Origin: Phreatobacter sp.
GTDB lineage: Bacteria > Pseudomonadota > Alphaproteobacteria > Rhizobiales > Phreatobacteraceae
DNA: 64,000 nt
Direction of reading: 5' to 3'
NCBI RefSeq assembly: GCF_022843985.1
Contig: NZ_JALHMP010000014.1
Coordinates: 48,606 to 112,605, forward strand
In this document: one piece after another, positions 1-8,074 of the stretch
How the letters are laid out: each line of letters starts with the position of its first letter
Position numbering within the stretch: the stretch's first letter is position 1
Notes under the pieces: generated by a model
Told to the model about the DNA's origin: nothing
The model's input: only the letters and a program-made list of their open reading frames with translations
Databases searched by the model: none
Position numbers and translations under genes: made by a program

Positions 1-243
1 CAGAGCACCGAAGGGACGAACCAGAAAGCCCGCGGCGAAGGCCAGAAGCGCAAAAATGGCGCGGGTATTGGCGTCGAATGGCGCGAAGAATTGCGCGCCG
101 ATCATCACGGCCAGAGAGCCGTAGAGATAGAAATCGTACCACTCGAAAATGGTTCCGAGCGATGAGGCCAGGATGACCTTGCGCTCTTCCTTCGTCATGG
201 GGCGCGGCGTAACAGGCGGCGCGACGGCGGTGGCCATCGTCAT
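1..243 (-). CDS. MFS transporter, MHS (metabolite:H+ symporter) family, 3' part outside window
   Basis: Only the first 81 codons are present; the gene runs off the left edge. The N-terminus has a cytoplasmic leader followed by the signature EWYDFYLYG (residues 34-42) in the first membrane helix, typical of the ProP/ShiA/KgtP-like metabolite:H+ symporters of the major facilitator superfamily. The start at 243 is preceded by an AGGAAGG-type ribosome site; a second ATG lies two codons in. It sits divergent from a CoA-transferase pair, so it probably imports an organic acid used by this locus, but the substrate cannot be read from the sequence. Confidence 0.85.
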   Translation of the reverse strand, partial: MTMATAVAPPVTPRPMTKEERKVILASSLGTIFEWYDFYLYGSLAVMIGAQFFAPFDANTRAIFALLAFAAGFLVRPFGAL

Positions 244-652
244 GGGCTTTTCCTTCCTGATGGGGCGGGCATTGTTGCGGCGAAACCGCGCCGATGACTT
301 TTTTGATTTGTCGGGTGCGGCAACTCGCCACGGCCACAGGGCTAGATCTGCCTCCCTTGATTGTCGCTTGGACATTGGTCGATGCGACCTTGGTCGATAA
401 GCAATTGAGCCTATGCGACCTGACCATTGCAGGGAGCGGACAGGCAAAATGTGGGATTCTGTGGCCTGTTCGGGGCGCTTTCCGAGCGGCCGGAAGACCG
501 ATCGCCCAACGGCTTACAGATTACTACGTAGGCACGGGCAGACCGTCAGGCCGTCCGGAACCACCCGAGCGATCAGGTTGTCACCATGCGGCCGGTGAGC
601 CGATACTGCGTTCGGGAGCCGCCCCCGGGGCGGTTCGGGGGAGGACGCCGCG
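244..652. other. Divergent intergenic region, 409 bp
   Basis: No gene is supported here. It must hold the promoters of the leftward MFS gene and the rightward CoA-transferase pair. Around 373-420 there is a short inverted repeat GGTCG-ATG-CGACC, a nearby second copy of TTGGTCGAT and a further TATGCGACC, which could be a regulator site. A GC-rich hairpin (GCCGCCCC/GGGGCGGT) lies just upstream of the ribosome site at about 617-640. Confidence 0.4.
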
Positions 653-1471
653 ATGCAGACCCACAGGCTGGAGGACCTCGCCCGGATGGTGCCGGACGGC
701 GCCAGGCTCGCCCTGCCGGTCGATTATGCCGGCGTCGCCATGGCGATGACCCGCCCGCTGATCGCCCGCGGCCTGCGTGACCTCCATGTGGTCTGCCTGC
801 CGACGGGGGGCATGCAGCCGGACATGCTGATCGGCGCGGGCTGCGTCGCCACCATCGAGACCAGCGCCATGACGCTCGGCGAGGCAGGCGGCGCCCCCTG
901 TTTCTCCCGCGCCGTGCGCGAGGGGTCGATCAGGGTCATGGATGCCACCTGCCCAGCGGTTCACGCGGGCTTCCTCGCGGCCCAGAAGGGCGTGCCCTTC
1001 GCCACCCTTCGCGGCATGATCGGCACCGATGTCCTCGCCAACCGGCCGGACTGGAAGGTGATCCAGAACCCCTTTTCCGACGATCCCGACCCGATCGTCG
1101 CCATTCCGGCGATTCGCCCGGACGTGACGATCTTCCACTGCCCGATGGCCGACCGCGACGGCAATGTCTGGATCGGCCGCCGACGGGAACTGGCCAGCCT
1201 CGCCTATGCCTCCGCGTGCACGCTGGTGACCGTCGAGCGCATCGTCGAGACGAGCCTGCTGGCCGACGAGGTCATGGCCGCCGGCGTGTTGCCGGCGCTC
1301 TATGTCGAGGCTGTGGCGGTGGCGCCCCGAGGTGCGGCGCCGATCGGCCTGTGGGGCGAATATCCCGCCGACATGGCCGAGATCGGCCGCTATGCCCGGG
1401 AGGCGCGCACGCCGGAGGGTTTCCGCGCCTGGCTCGACGGCGCCGACCGGGCGCTGGAGGCCGTGTCGTGA
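653..1471 (+). CDS. CoA-transferase family I, alpha subunit (GctA/IpdA-like)
   Basis: A 272-residue protein of the class I CoA-transferase alpha fold, in the group that includes glutaconate CoA-transferase A and the steroid ring-cleavage hydrolase subunit IpdA. The recognisable parts are the N-terminal GARLALPVDYAG segment and the glycine-rich LPTGGMQPDMLIGAG region. A good ribosome site, GGAGGACG, lies before the ATG. It overlaps the beta-subunit gene by 4 bp, so the two are translationally coupled and should form a heteromer. It would either move CoA between an acyl-CoA intermediate and a carboxylate or hydrolyse a cyclic keto-acyl-CoA. Which one is not decidable here. Confidence 0.8.
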   Translation: MQTHRLEDLARMVPDGARLALPVDYAGVAMAMTRPLIARGLRDLHVVCLPTGGMQPDMLIGAGCVATIETSAMTLGEAGGAPCFSRAVREGSIRVMDATCPAVHAGFLAAQKGVPFATLRGMIGTDVLANRPDWKVIQNPFSDDPDPIVAIPAIRPDVTIFHCPMADRDGNVWIGRRRELASLAYASACTLVTVERIVETSLLADEVMAAGVLPALYVEAVAVAPRGAAPIGLWGEYPADMAEIGRYAREARTPEGFRAWLDGADRALEAVS

Positions 1472-2244
1472 GCGCCCTCCTGCCGCGCGAGCGGCTGATC
1501 GTCAGCATCGCGCGGCTTCTGGAGGGTGTGCGCCACGTCGCTGTCGGCGCCTCCTCGCCGATTCCGGCGGCAGGCGCGATGCTGCTCCGGGCGCTGGCCG
1601 AGCGTGACGGCAAGCCCCGGGTGCGGATCTCCATCCTCGGGTCGCGCGAGCACAACTTCTTCACCAACGGCTCGGCGGAACTCTTCGACTGTGCCGGCCA
1701 GGGCCGGATCGACGCCTTCTTCCTCGGTGGTGGCCAGATCGACGGCGAGGCCAACATCAACCTCGTCGGCACGGGCGACTATCCACAGACGCCGGTGCGC
1801 TGGCCGGGGTCCTTCGGGTCGAGCTATCTCTATTTCGTCGTGCCGCGGGTCATCCTCTTTCGCGAGGAGCACACGCCGCGCGTCTTTGTCGAGAAGGTCG
1901 ATTTCGTCTCGGCGCCCGGGACCAGCCCCGAGGAGGTGTACCGGCCCGGCGGCCCCCATGCCCTGCTGACGAGCCTCGGGGTCTTCTCCTTCGACCGGGC
2001 GGCCAGGCGCTTCCGGCTGGAGAGCGTCCATCCCGGCCATACGCTGCCCGAGATCAAGGCGGCCACGGGCTTTGCCTTCGACCACGCGCCGGACGTGCCG
2101 GAAACCGCCGATCCCGATGCGGCGACGCTCGCCCTGCTGCGCGGCCGGGTGCTGACCGAGCTCGGCGAGACCTATCCGGAATTCGCCCGGCAGATCGGCG
2201 CCGACATCACCGCGGCGGACCTTGCGGCCTGCCAGCCGGCCTGA
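1468..2244 (+). CDS. CoA-transferase family I, beta subunit
   Basis: A 258-residue beta-type subunit starting at a GTG inside the alpha-subunit stop (GTGA overlap). The segment around FFLGGGQIDGEANINLVG is the family hallmark (compare IpdB and GctB, where a similar GANQID..GN.N stretch is found), followed by a PGSFGSSYLYFVVPR stretch. With the preceding gene it forms the enzyme. I cannot point to an unambiguous catalytic glutamate, so a hydrolase role of the IpdAB type is as likely as a true transferase. Confidence 0.8.
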   Translation: MSALLPRERLIVSIARLLEGVRHVAVGASSPIPAAGAMLLRALAERDGKPRVRISILGSREHNFFTNGSAELFDCAGQGRIDAFFLGGGQIDGEANINLVGTGDYPQTPVRWPGSFGSSYLYFVVPRVILFREEHTPRVFVEKVDFVSAPGTSPEEVYRPGGPHALLTSLGVFSFDRAARRFRLESVHPGHTLPEIKAATGFAFDHAPDVPETADPDAATLALLRGRVLTELGETYPEFARQIGADITAADLAACQPA

Positions 2245-2247
2245 TCC

Positions 2248-4377
2248 TCAAGCTGGTGCGGCGGCCGCTGCTTCGCTGCGGGCAATCTGACGCGAGCGCC
2301 GCAGGTTGATCGTCATGAGGGCAATGAACACGCTGATCGCCACCCAGTTCGCCACCTCGCCGAAGGGCACGATCAGCACGAAGCCGGCGACGCCCATCAC
2401 CACCCGCTCGACGATCTTCAGCGGCGCCTCTGCAAAGCCCTCGATCGCCGCCGACATGGCATAGATGCCCGGCAGGGCGAAGGCGGCGATATAGAGCTGG
2501 ACGAAGACGTTGCTCGACAGGAAGGGCTGGTAGGCCATCATCAGCGGCACGAAATAGAGGGCCTTAGACAGCCGCCAGGCCACCATCGCGGTGGGCAAGG
2601 GCTTGGCCCCGGCGATGGAGGCGGCCGCATAGGCCGGGATACAGACCGGGGGCGTCACATTGCTGTCCTGGCTGAGCCAGAAGATGATCATGTGCGCCGA
2701 CAAGAGCGCCAAAGTCGCCGCGCCGGGCGTCAGGAGCGAGTCGAAGATCTGGCTGCGCATCTCGATCGGGATGGCGGCGAGCAGACGCACCGCGTCGGCT
2801 TGGGCCATGGCCGTTCCCGCGGGCGGGATGACCAGATCGGGCACCGCCAGCTGGCCGATCATCCGGACCATGTCGGGAATGTTGCCGGCGACCAGCGAGG
2901 CGGTCGCCGTCTGGCTCAGGATCATGTCGGTCAGAGCGGGGGCCGAGAGCGTCGCCAGCACGACATAGGAAGCGGTGACCGGCAGGGCCGCGCCCAGGAC
3001 GAGGGAGGCCAGGGCGATCAGCACCAGGGCGATGGCGAGGTTTCCGGCCGCCCAGCGATCGATCATGATGGAGAAGGTGCTGCCGATCCCGGTGGTGGCC
3101 ACTGCCGAGATCATGATGCCGATACCGACGAGCAGGACGGCCGTGGGCGCCATGCTCTTGGCACCCAGCGCCAGCGCCTCGATGATGCGACGCGGGCCCA
3201 TGGGCGTGTCAGAGATCCAGGAAACCACGACGACGGCAACGATGGCAGCACCGGCCGCATAGGCCGGGCCGATGCCGGTGAACAGCAGATAGAGGAGCAG
3301 CGTGAAGGGCACGAGAAAGGGCAGGCCGCGGCGGCGGACCGTCTCCCACATCGGAGGGGCTTCCTCGTCGACGAAGCGCAGGTCATGGCGCTTGGCATGG
3401 ATGCGCACGCCCATGGCGACGCCGAAGAAATAGACGATGGCCGGAATCGCCGACACGGCCGCAATGGTCAGATAGGGGACGGAGGTCATCGAAGCCATGA
3501 TGAAGGCCCCGGCCCCCATGATCGGCGGCAGGATACCGCCGCCGGTGGAGGCGGCGGTCTCGACGCCGGCGGCGAAATGCGGCTTGAAGCCGGCCTTCTT
3601 CATCAGCGGGATGGTGACGACGCCGGTGGAGGTGACATTGGCCACTGCCGAGCCCGAGATCGTGCCGGACAGGGCCGAGGCGATGACGGCGACGAACCCG
3701 GGGCCGCCGAGCATGCGGCGGGCGAGCGCCCGGCCGATGTCGAGGACGAAGCGGTCGGCGCCCGATACCTGGAGAAAGGCGCCGAAAATGATGAACATGG
3801 CCACCAGATTCCAGGAAATCTGCGCGATGTTCCCGAACATACCGTCGTCAGAATAGAAAACGCGGAACAGCGCGATCTCAAGGCTCAGGCCGGCGAAACG
3901 GAAAGCGCCGGGAACCCAGGGCCCCAGGAGGGTCATGTAGAGAAAGGCGATGACGCAGAGAATCGGAACGACCCAGCCGGTGGTGCGGCGGATCAGTTCC
4001 AGCGCGATGAGCGGCGCGGCAATGGTGAAGACCCAGTCATACCAGCGGAAGGTGCTGGACCGCGCGTAAAAGCTCTCCTCACCGAGGAACAGGTAGAAGA
4101 CGCAACCGACGGCCAGAAGGCCGATCATTCCGTCGAGGAGGAGGGCCAGCGCGCCGCGCCTCCCCCCCCCGGCCAGGAGAGGCCAGGCCAAGGCCCCGAT
4201 CACCGCGAAACCGGCGAAATGGATGGTGCTGGCGCGCAATTCGCTCAGCACACCGAAAGTGTTGAGCCAGATGTGCCAGGCCGCCAGCAGCGCCCCGCCC
4301 CAGTAGATGAAATGCGCGACGAGGCTTCCCTCGCCGCGCAGATCGCGGTCGTGCCGCAGATCAGCCTTGTCGCTCAC
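2248..4377 (-). CDS. TRAP transporter permease, 4TM/12TM fusion (TAXI type)
   Basis: A 709-residue integral membrane protein in which the small (DctQ-like, N-terminal ~180 residues) and large (DctM-like) TRAP subunits are fused, as usual for permeases that work with TAXI binding proteins. Glycine-rich helices such as SGTISGSAVANVTSTG and ETAASTGGGILPPIMG, with polar residues inside membrane segments, are typical of DctM. It starts at a GTG 3 nt after the stop of the TAXI binding-protein gene, so the two are co-transcribed and coupled. It imports an organic acid with the sodium or proton gradient; the substrate is unknown. Confidence 0.93.
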   Translation of the reverse strand: MSDKADLRHDRDLRGEGSLVAHFIYWGGALLAAWHIWLNTFGVLSELRASTIHFAGFAVIGALAWPLLAGGGRRGALALLLDGMIGLLAVGCVFYLFLGEESFYARSSTFRWYDWVFTIAAPLIALELIRRTTGWVVPILCVIAFLYMTLLGPWVPGAFRFAGLSLEIALFRVFYSDDGMFGNIAQISWNLVAMFIIFGAFLQVSGADRFVLDIGRALARRMLGGPGFVAVIASALSGTISGSAVANVTSTGVVTIPLMKKAGFKPHFAAGVETAASTGGGILPPIMGAGAFIMASMTSVPYLTIAAVSAIPAIVYFFGVAMGVRIHAKRHDLRFVDEEAPPMWETVRRRGLPFLVPFTLLLYLLFTGIGPAYAAGAAIVAVVVVSWISDTPMGPRRIIEALALGAKSMAPTAVLLVGIGIMISAVATTGIGSTFSIMIDRWAAGNLAIALVLIALASLVLGAALPVTASYVVLATLSAPALTDMILSQTATASLVAGNIPDMVRMIGQLAVPDLVIPPAGTAMAQADAVRLLAAIPIEMRSQIFDSLLTPGAATLALLSAHMIIFWLSQDSNVTPPVCIPAYAAASIAGAKPLPTAMVAWRLSKALYFVPLMMAYQPFLSSNVFVQLYIAAFALPGIYAMSAAIEGFAEAPLKIVERVVMGVAGFVLIVPFGEVANWVAISVFIALMTINLRRSRQIARSEAAAAAPA

Positions 4378-4380
4378 GGA

Positions 4381-5385
4381 TCAGGCCGGACGGATGCGCT
4401 CGGGGATCGTGACCCCCTTCTCGCGATAGTAGCGCGCAGCGCCCGGATGGACCGGATTGACGATGCCGGCGAGGGCCGTCTGGATGTTGATCTCCTTGGT
4501 CGCCGCGTGAATCCCGTTGAGGAACGGCAGGTTCTCGAAGATCGCCTTGGTGACCTCGTAGACGTCAGCCTCCGGCACCGAATCGTTCACGGCGAGGAAG
4601 TTCGGTTGCACGATGGTCTGCAGCGGCTGCGGTTGGTTCGGATAGGAATTGGCCGGAATGGTGAAAGGCACGAAGAGGCCGTTGCCGCCATCAGCCTTCT
4701 TGGCCTGTTCGGCATTGAACTGCAGCAGCTTGAAGTCGGTCGCGTTGCGGGCGAAGAGCTGGGTGATCGCTGCCACCGGCACGCCGCCGCCCGGGTTTGA
4801 GCCATCGACTTGGCCGTTGAGCATGGCCTCGGTGGAGGGGCCGAAGCCGAGGAACACCAGATCGAAGATGTTGGGATCGATGCCCAAATTGGCGAAGATG
4901 AACCGGTTGGAGAACTCCGTTCCCGAATTGCGTGCCGACATGGAGAAGCGCTTGCCGCGCAGGTTGAGGATGTCGTCGATCGTGCCGGTCGGGGCGAGGC
5001 TGGCCCGCACGACGAAGTGCTCGACATTGCCCCACAGGGCGCAGATTGACCGCACGTTGGACTGCTTGCCGGCCTGCTGAATCGGCCCCGATCCGTCGCG
5101 GGCATAGACGCCGAACAGCCCCTGGAGAATGGCGAACTGGGCCTGATTCTCGCGCATAAGGCGGATGTTCTCGCCCGAGCCGGCGGAGGAAATCGCCGAC
5201 ATGTCAATCTGCTTCGCGTTCTGCAGGCGCAGCTTGGCCAGCGTGGCCAGAGCAACGCCAACGGGATAGTAGGTCCCGCCCAACGTGGCTGTGGCGAGGA
5301 TGTAGTTGCGCGCCTGGGCGCGGGCGATGGACGGTGCTGCGATCAGCCCCGCGCTACCGATAATGAATTGACGACGATCAGGCAT
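4381..5385 (-). CDS. TAXI-family TRAP transporter solute-binding protein
   Basis: A 334-residue periplasmic binding protein. The chosen start (MPDRRQF) gives a clean exported signal peptide ending near ARA-QA and has a GGGAG ribosome site; an upstream in-frame start would spoil the signal. The mature N-terminus, YILATATLGGTYYPVGVALA, is the TAXI (TRAP-associated extracytoplasmic immunogenic) fold signature. Located immediately upstream of the fused permease, it captures the ligand in the periplasm. It may be read from the same promoter as the MaoC/CaiB genes, whose last stop is about 100 bp upstream. Confidence 0.92.
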   Translation of the reverse strand: MPDRRQFIIGSAGLIAAPSIARAQARNYILATATLGGTYYPVGVALATLAKLRLQNAKQIDMSAISSAGSGENIRLMRENQAQFAILQGLFGVYARDGSGPIQQAGKQSNVRSICALWGNVEHFVVRASLAPTGTIDDILNLRGKRFSMSARNSGTEFSNRFIFANLGIDPNIFDLVFLGFGPSTEAMLNGQVDGSNPGGGVPVAAITQLFARNATDFKLLQFNAEQAKKADGGNGLFVPFTIPANSYPNQPQPLQTIVQPNFLAVNDSVPEADVYEVTKAIFENLPFLNGIHAATKEINIQTALAGIVNPVHPGAARYYREKGVTIPERIRPA

Positions 5386-5486
5386 CGAACTCCCCGGGTT
5401 TGTGTTTATTGACAGACAAGGTAGGGCGAACTGCACGGAAGGCCAATGCCAAATTTTACGCACCGTTTGGCGTCCGGACAACCGCG

Positions 5487-6713
5487 CTAGCCGGGGGTGG
5501 CTTCGGCCTGCACGTCGCCAGCGGCGATCAGGGCGTCGATCTCGGCCGCCGCCAGACCCGCTTCGCCGAGCAGGTCACGGGTATGCTGGCCGAGCCGCGG
5601 CGCCGGGCGATGGGGCACCGGCTGGGTCGCCGACCAGGTGCTCGCCGGCTGGATCTTGCGGATCGCGCCCTCGCTCGGATGGTCGACCACCGGCATGAAG
5701 CCGACCGCCTGCAGATGCGGGTCCTGCATGATCGATTCGAAGTCGTGCAGCGGCACGAAAGGAATGTCGGCCTTCTCGAGGAGCGCCATCCACTCGGCGG
5801 TGGTGCGCCCGGCAAAGGCGGCGGCGACTTCGGCATAGAGCGCATCGATATGGTCGGTGCGCGTCTTGATGGAGGCCAGGCGCGGGTCGGCATCGTAAGC
5901 CGCGGCCCGGCCCGTCGCCGTGTAGAAGCTCTTCCACTGCTTGTCGTTGTAGACCAGGGCGCAAATGTAGCCGTCCCTGGTCCGGTAGGGGCGGCGCTCG
6001 GGCGACAGCAGGCGCTGGTAACCGCCCTCCCCCAGCGGCGGCTCGAAGGTGAGGCCGCCGAGATGGTCGGCGAGCGTCAGGCCCACCATGGTCTCGAACA
6101 TGGGCACGTCGACCCGCTGGCCCTCGCCGGTCTTCTGCCGGTGGTAGAGGGCGGCATTGACGGCACCGACCGCAGCGAGGCCGACGATGCGGTCGGCAAT
6201 GGCTGAGGGCACGTAGCGGGGCGTGCCGTCGCCGGCGCGGGCGATGAGATAGGGCAGCAGCGCCGCCCCCTGGATCAGGTCGTCATAGGCCGGGCGGGCG
6301 GCATAGGGGCCGTCCTGGCCATAGCCGAACATGCCGGCATAGATGATGTCGGGCCTGACGCTGCGGACATCGTCATAGCCGAGCCCGAGGCGGGCCATGG
6401 CCTGAGGGCGGATGTTGTAGGCGAGGACGTCGGCGCCCTCACAGAGCTTCAGCAGGGCCTGCCGGCCGCCGGCGGTCTTCAGGTCGATGACGATGGACCG
6501 CTTGGAGCCGTTGGCGTTGAGGAAGAGCGCGCCCATGCCGTGATGGCGGGCCGGGCCGATATAGCGGACCGGATCGCCGCCGGGCGCCTCGACCTTGATG
6601 ACGTCGGCGCCCATCTCGGCGAGGACCTGCGTCGCCGACGGGCCCATCATGACGGTCGTCAGGTCGAGGATGCGGATGCCCGCCAGCGGTCCCACGGCGC
6701 GGTCCCCGCTCAT
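5487..6713 (-). CDS. CaiB/BaiF family (class III) CoA-transferase
   Basis: A 408-residue class III CoA-transferase (formyl-CoA transferase/CaiB fold). The N-terminal LAGIRILDLTTVMMGP and MGADVIKVEAPGGDPVR segments are diagnostic. Asp144 in AYDDLIQG corresponds to the aspartate that forms the acyl anhydride with the substrate. The start is the ATG overlapping the upstream MaoC stop by 4 bp. It probably attaches CoA to the imported acid, or transfers CoA between pathway intermediates, alongside the class I pair and the AMP-forming ligase of the same locus. Confidence 0.92.
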   Translation of the reverse strand: MSGDRAVGPLAGIRILDLTTVMMGPSATQVLAEMGADVIKVEAPGGDPVRYIGPARHHGMGALFLNANGSKRSIVIDLKTAGGRQALLKLCEGADVLAYNIRPQAMARLGLGYDDVRSVRPDIIYAGMFGYGQDGPYAARPAYDDLIQGAALLPYLIARAGDGTPRYVPSAIADRIVGLAAVGAVNAALYHRQKTGEGQRVDVPMFETMVGLTLADHLGGLTFEPPLGEGGYQRLLSPERRPYRTRDGYICALVYNDKQWKSFYTATGRAAAYDADPRLASIKTRTDHIDALYAEVAAAFAGRTTAEWMALLEKADIPFVPLHDFESIMQDPHLQAVGFMPVVDHPSEGAIRKIQPASTWSATQPVPHRPAPRLGQHTRDLLGEAGLAAAEIDALIAAGDVQAEATPG

Positions 6714-7195
6714 GTCTTCGGCGAGTAGTCGCGACCCTTGACCAGGCGCGTCGGGCTGTAGGTCATCACCGTCTCGCCGCGCTGGTTGACCACACGGTTG
6801 ACCGTCTTGACGATGCCGCGACCCGGCTTGCGGGTGGCGCGGGACTCGACCACCTCGCATTCGACATGGATCGTGTCGCCGGCGAAGGTCGGAGCCTCGA
6901 CATTGAGTTCCATGCCAAGGAAGGAGAGGCCGACGCCCTGGACCACGGTCTGCATCAGCAGGCCCTCGGCGAAGGAATAGACCAGCGCGCCGGGGCACAG
7001 GCGCTTGCCGGCGAAGAGCGATTCCTCCTCCAGATATTCGAGGTTGGTGAAGAGCACCTCGACCATGCCGGTGACGCCGACGAAGAGCGTGATGTCGGCT
7101 TCGGTGACCGTCCGCCCGATGGTGCGGAACTTCAAGCCGACCGGCGTGTCTTCCCAGCGCAGGCCCAGGCCCACCGTCTTCATCTCGTCCGCCAT
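6710..7195 (-). CDS. MaoC-like hot-dog domain protein with an altered active-site motif
   Basis: A 161-residue single hot-dog domain protein aligned by eye to MaoC/(R)-enoyl-CoA hydratases: the VTEADITLFVGVTG lead-in, the CPGALVYSFAEGL helix and the FAGDTIHVECEV strand are family features. At the place where hydratases carry G-D-x-N-P-L-H, this protein reads G-M-V-E-V-L-F, so the usual Asp/His dyad seems to be missing. It may be a non-catalytic partner, a thioesterase-like variant or an acyl-CoA binding protein. It is the first gene of a leftward operon with the CaiB gene (4-bp overlap) and lies behind the 7251-7285 operator. Confidence 0.85.
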   Translation of the reverse strand: MADEMKTVGLGLRWEDTPVGLKFRTIGRTVTEADITLFVGVTGMVEVLFTNLEYLEEESLFAGKRLCPGALVYSFAEGLLMQTVVQGVGLSFLGMELNVEAPTFAGDTIHVECEVVESRATRKPGRGIVKTVNRVVNQRGETVMTYSPTRLVKGRDYSPKT

Positions 7196-7250
7196 GGTCT
7201 TCTCCCGATCTTTCCCGGCTGTTGCCGAGGTGCTAGTTCACAGTCCAAAT

Positions 7251-7285
7251 TTCGTCAATACGATTAACTTCATCGTATTTGTGAT
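7251..7285. promoter_or_regulatory. Putative IclR operator, site 1
   Basis: In the 104-bp divergent gap between the MaoC and enoyl-CoA hydratase genes, AATACGAT and ATCGTATT form a perfect 8-bp inverted repeat with a 7-bp spacer (7257-7279). The 35-bp block beginning TTCGTCAAT matches 26 of 35 positions with the block at 11803-11837 in front of the IclR gene. AT-rich composition in a very GC-rich neighbourhood supports a promoter/operator role. Confidence 0.7.
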
Positions 7286-7299
7286 AATAAAGGTCCGCC

Positions 7300-8016
7300 A
7301 TGCCCGCCTTCATCACCATCACCCGCGAAGGGCCGACGGCGATCCTCACGTTTGACCGGCCGGGCGCCCTCAATGCCTGGCATGCCCCGATGCGGGCGGA
7401 GATCGTGGACGGGCTCGCCGCTCTCGACGCCGATCCGGATGTCAGGGTGGTCATCGTCACGGGTGCGGGCCCCCGCGCCTTCGGTGCCGGCCAGGATCGC
7501 GACGAGCCCACCCCCGCCGATGCGGAGATCGAGGCCTGGGTCGCCGGCTGGGGCAGGTTTTTCGTGACCTTCCGGGCCCTGTCCAAGCCGACAATCGCGG
7601 CGCTGAACGGCGTCGCCGCGGGCTCCGCCTTCCAGGTGGCGCTGCTCTGCGACTTCCGCGTCGGCCATGATGGCGTTCGCATGGGACAACCCGAGATCCG
7701 CGCGGGGATCGCGTCGAGTTCGGGCCCCTGGATCATCGGCTCCGCCCTCGGTCTGGCCGTTGCGACCGACCTCTGCCTTACCGGCCGCATGATGGCGGCG
7801 GCGGAATGCCGGCGCCTCGGCCTGTTCAACCGCGAGGCCGAACCCGGCCTGGTGGTGGCAGAGGCGCTGCGCCTCGCCGAAGACCTCGCCGGGCTGTCGC
7901 CGCTGGCGCTGGCACTGACGCGCCAGCGGCTGAAGCGCTTCGACGAAGCGGCCTTCGTCGAGACGCTCGCGCTGTGGCCGGCCATGCTTCGCCGCATACG
8001 GCAGGCGGGCGGCTGA
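7300..8016 (+). CDS. Enoyl-CoA hydratase/isomerase family protein (crotonase fold)
   Basis: A 238-residue crotonase-superfamily protein. The two oxyanion-hole loops are visible as AFGAGQD (about residues 59-65) and NGVAAGSAFQ (about 105-114). The MGQPEIRAGI segment carries the glutamate that corresponds to the first catalytic Glu of hydratases. The second acidic position is less clear, so isomerase or hydrolase activity remains possible. Transcribed divergently from the MaoC/CaiB operon across the shared operator, it supplies a hydration step for the CoA-bound intermediate. Confidence 0.88.
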   Translation: MPAFITITREGPTAILTFDRPGALNAWHAPMRAEIVDGLAALDADPDVRVVIVTGAGPRAFGAGQDRDEPTPADAEIEAWVAGWGRFFVTFRALSKPTIAALNGVAAGSAFQVALLCDFRVGHDGVRMGQPEIRAGIASSSGPWIIGSALGLAVATDLCLTGRMMAAAECRRLGLFNREAEPGLVVAEALRLAEDLAGLSPLALALTRQRLKRFDEAAFVETLALWPAMLRRIRQAGG

Positions 8017-8074
8017 GCCCGTCTCGGGAGTGCCCCGGCCGTGCCGCGCCATTTCCGACAGTCTCGCGGGACCA

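Noticed and set aside
2692..4800. 702-codon open frame on the + strand
   Set aside because: Antisense to the TRAP permease and TAXI genes; Gly/Asp/His/Arg-rich composition typical of the shadow frame of GC-rich coding DNA, no family features.
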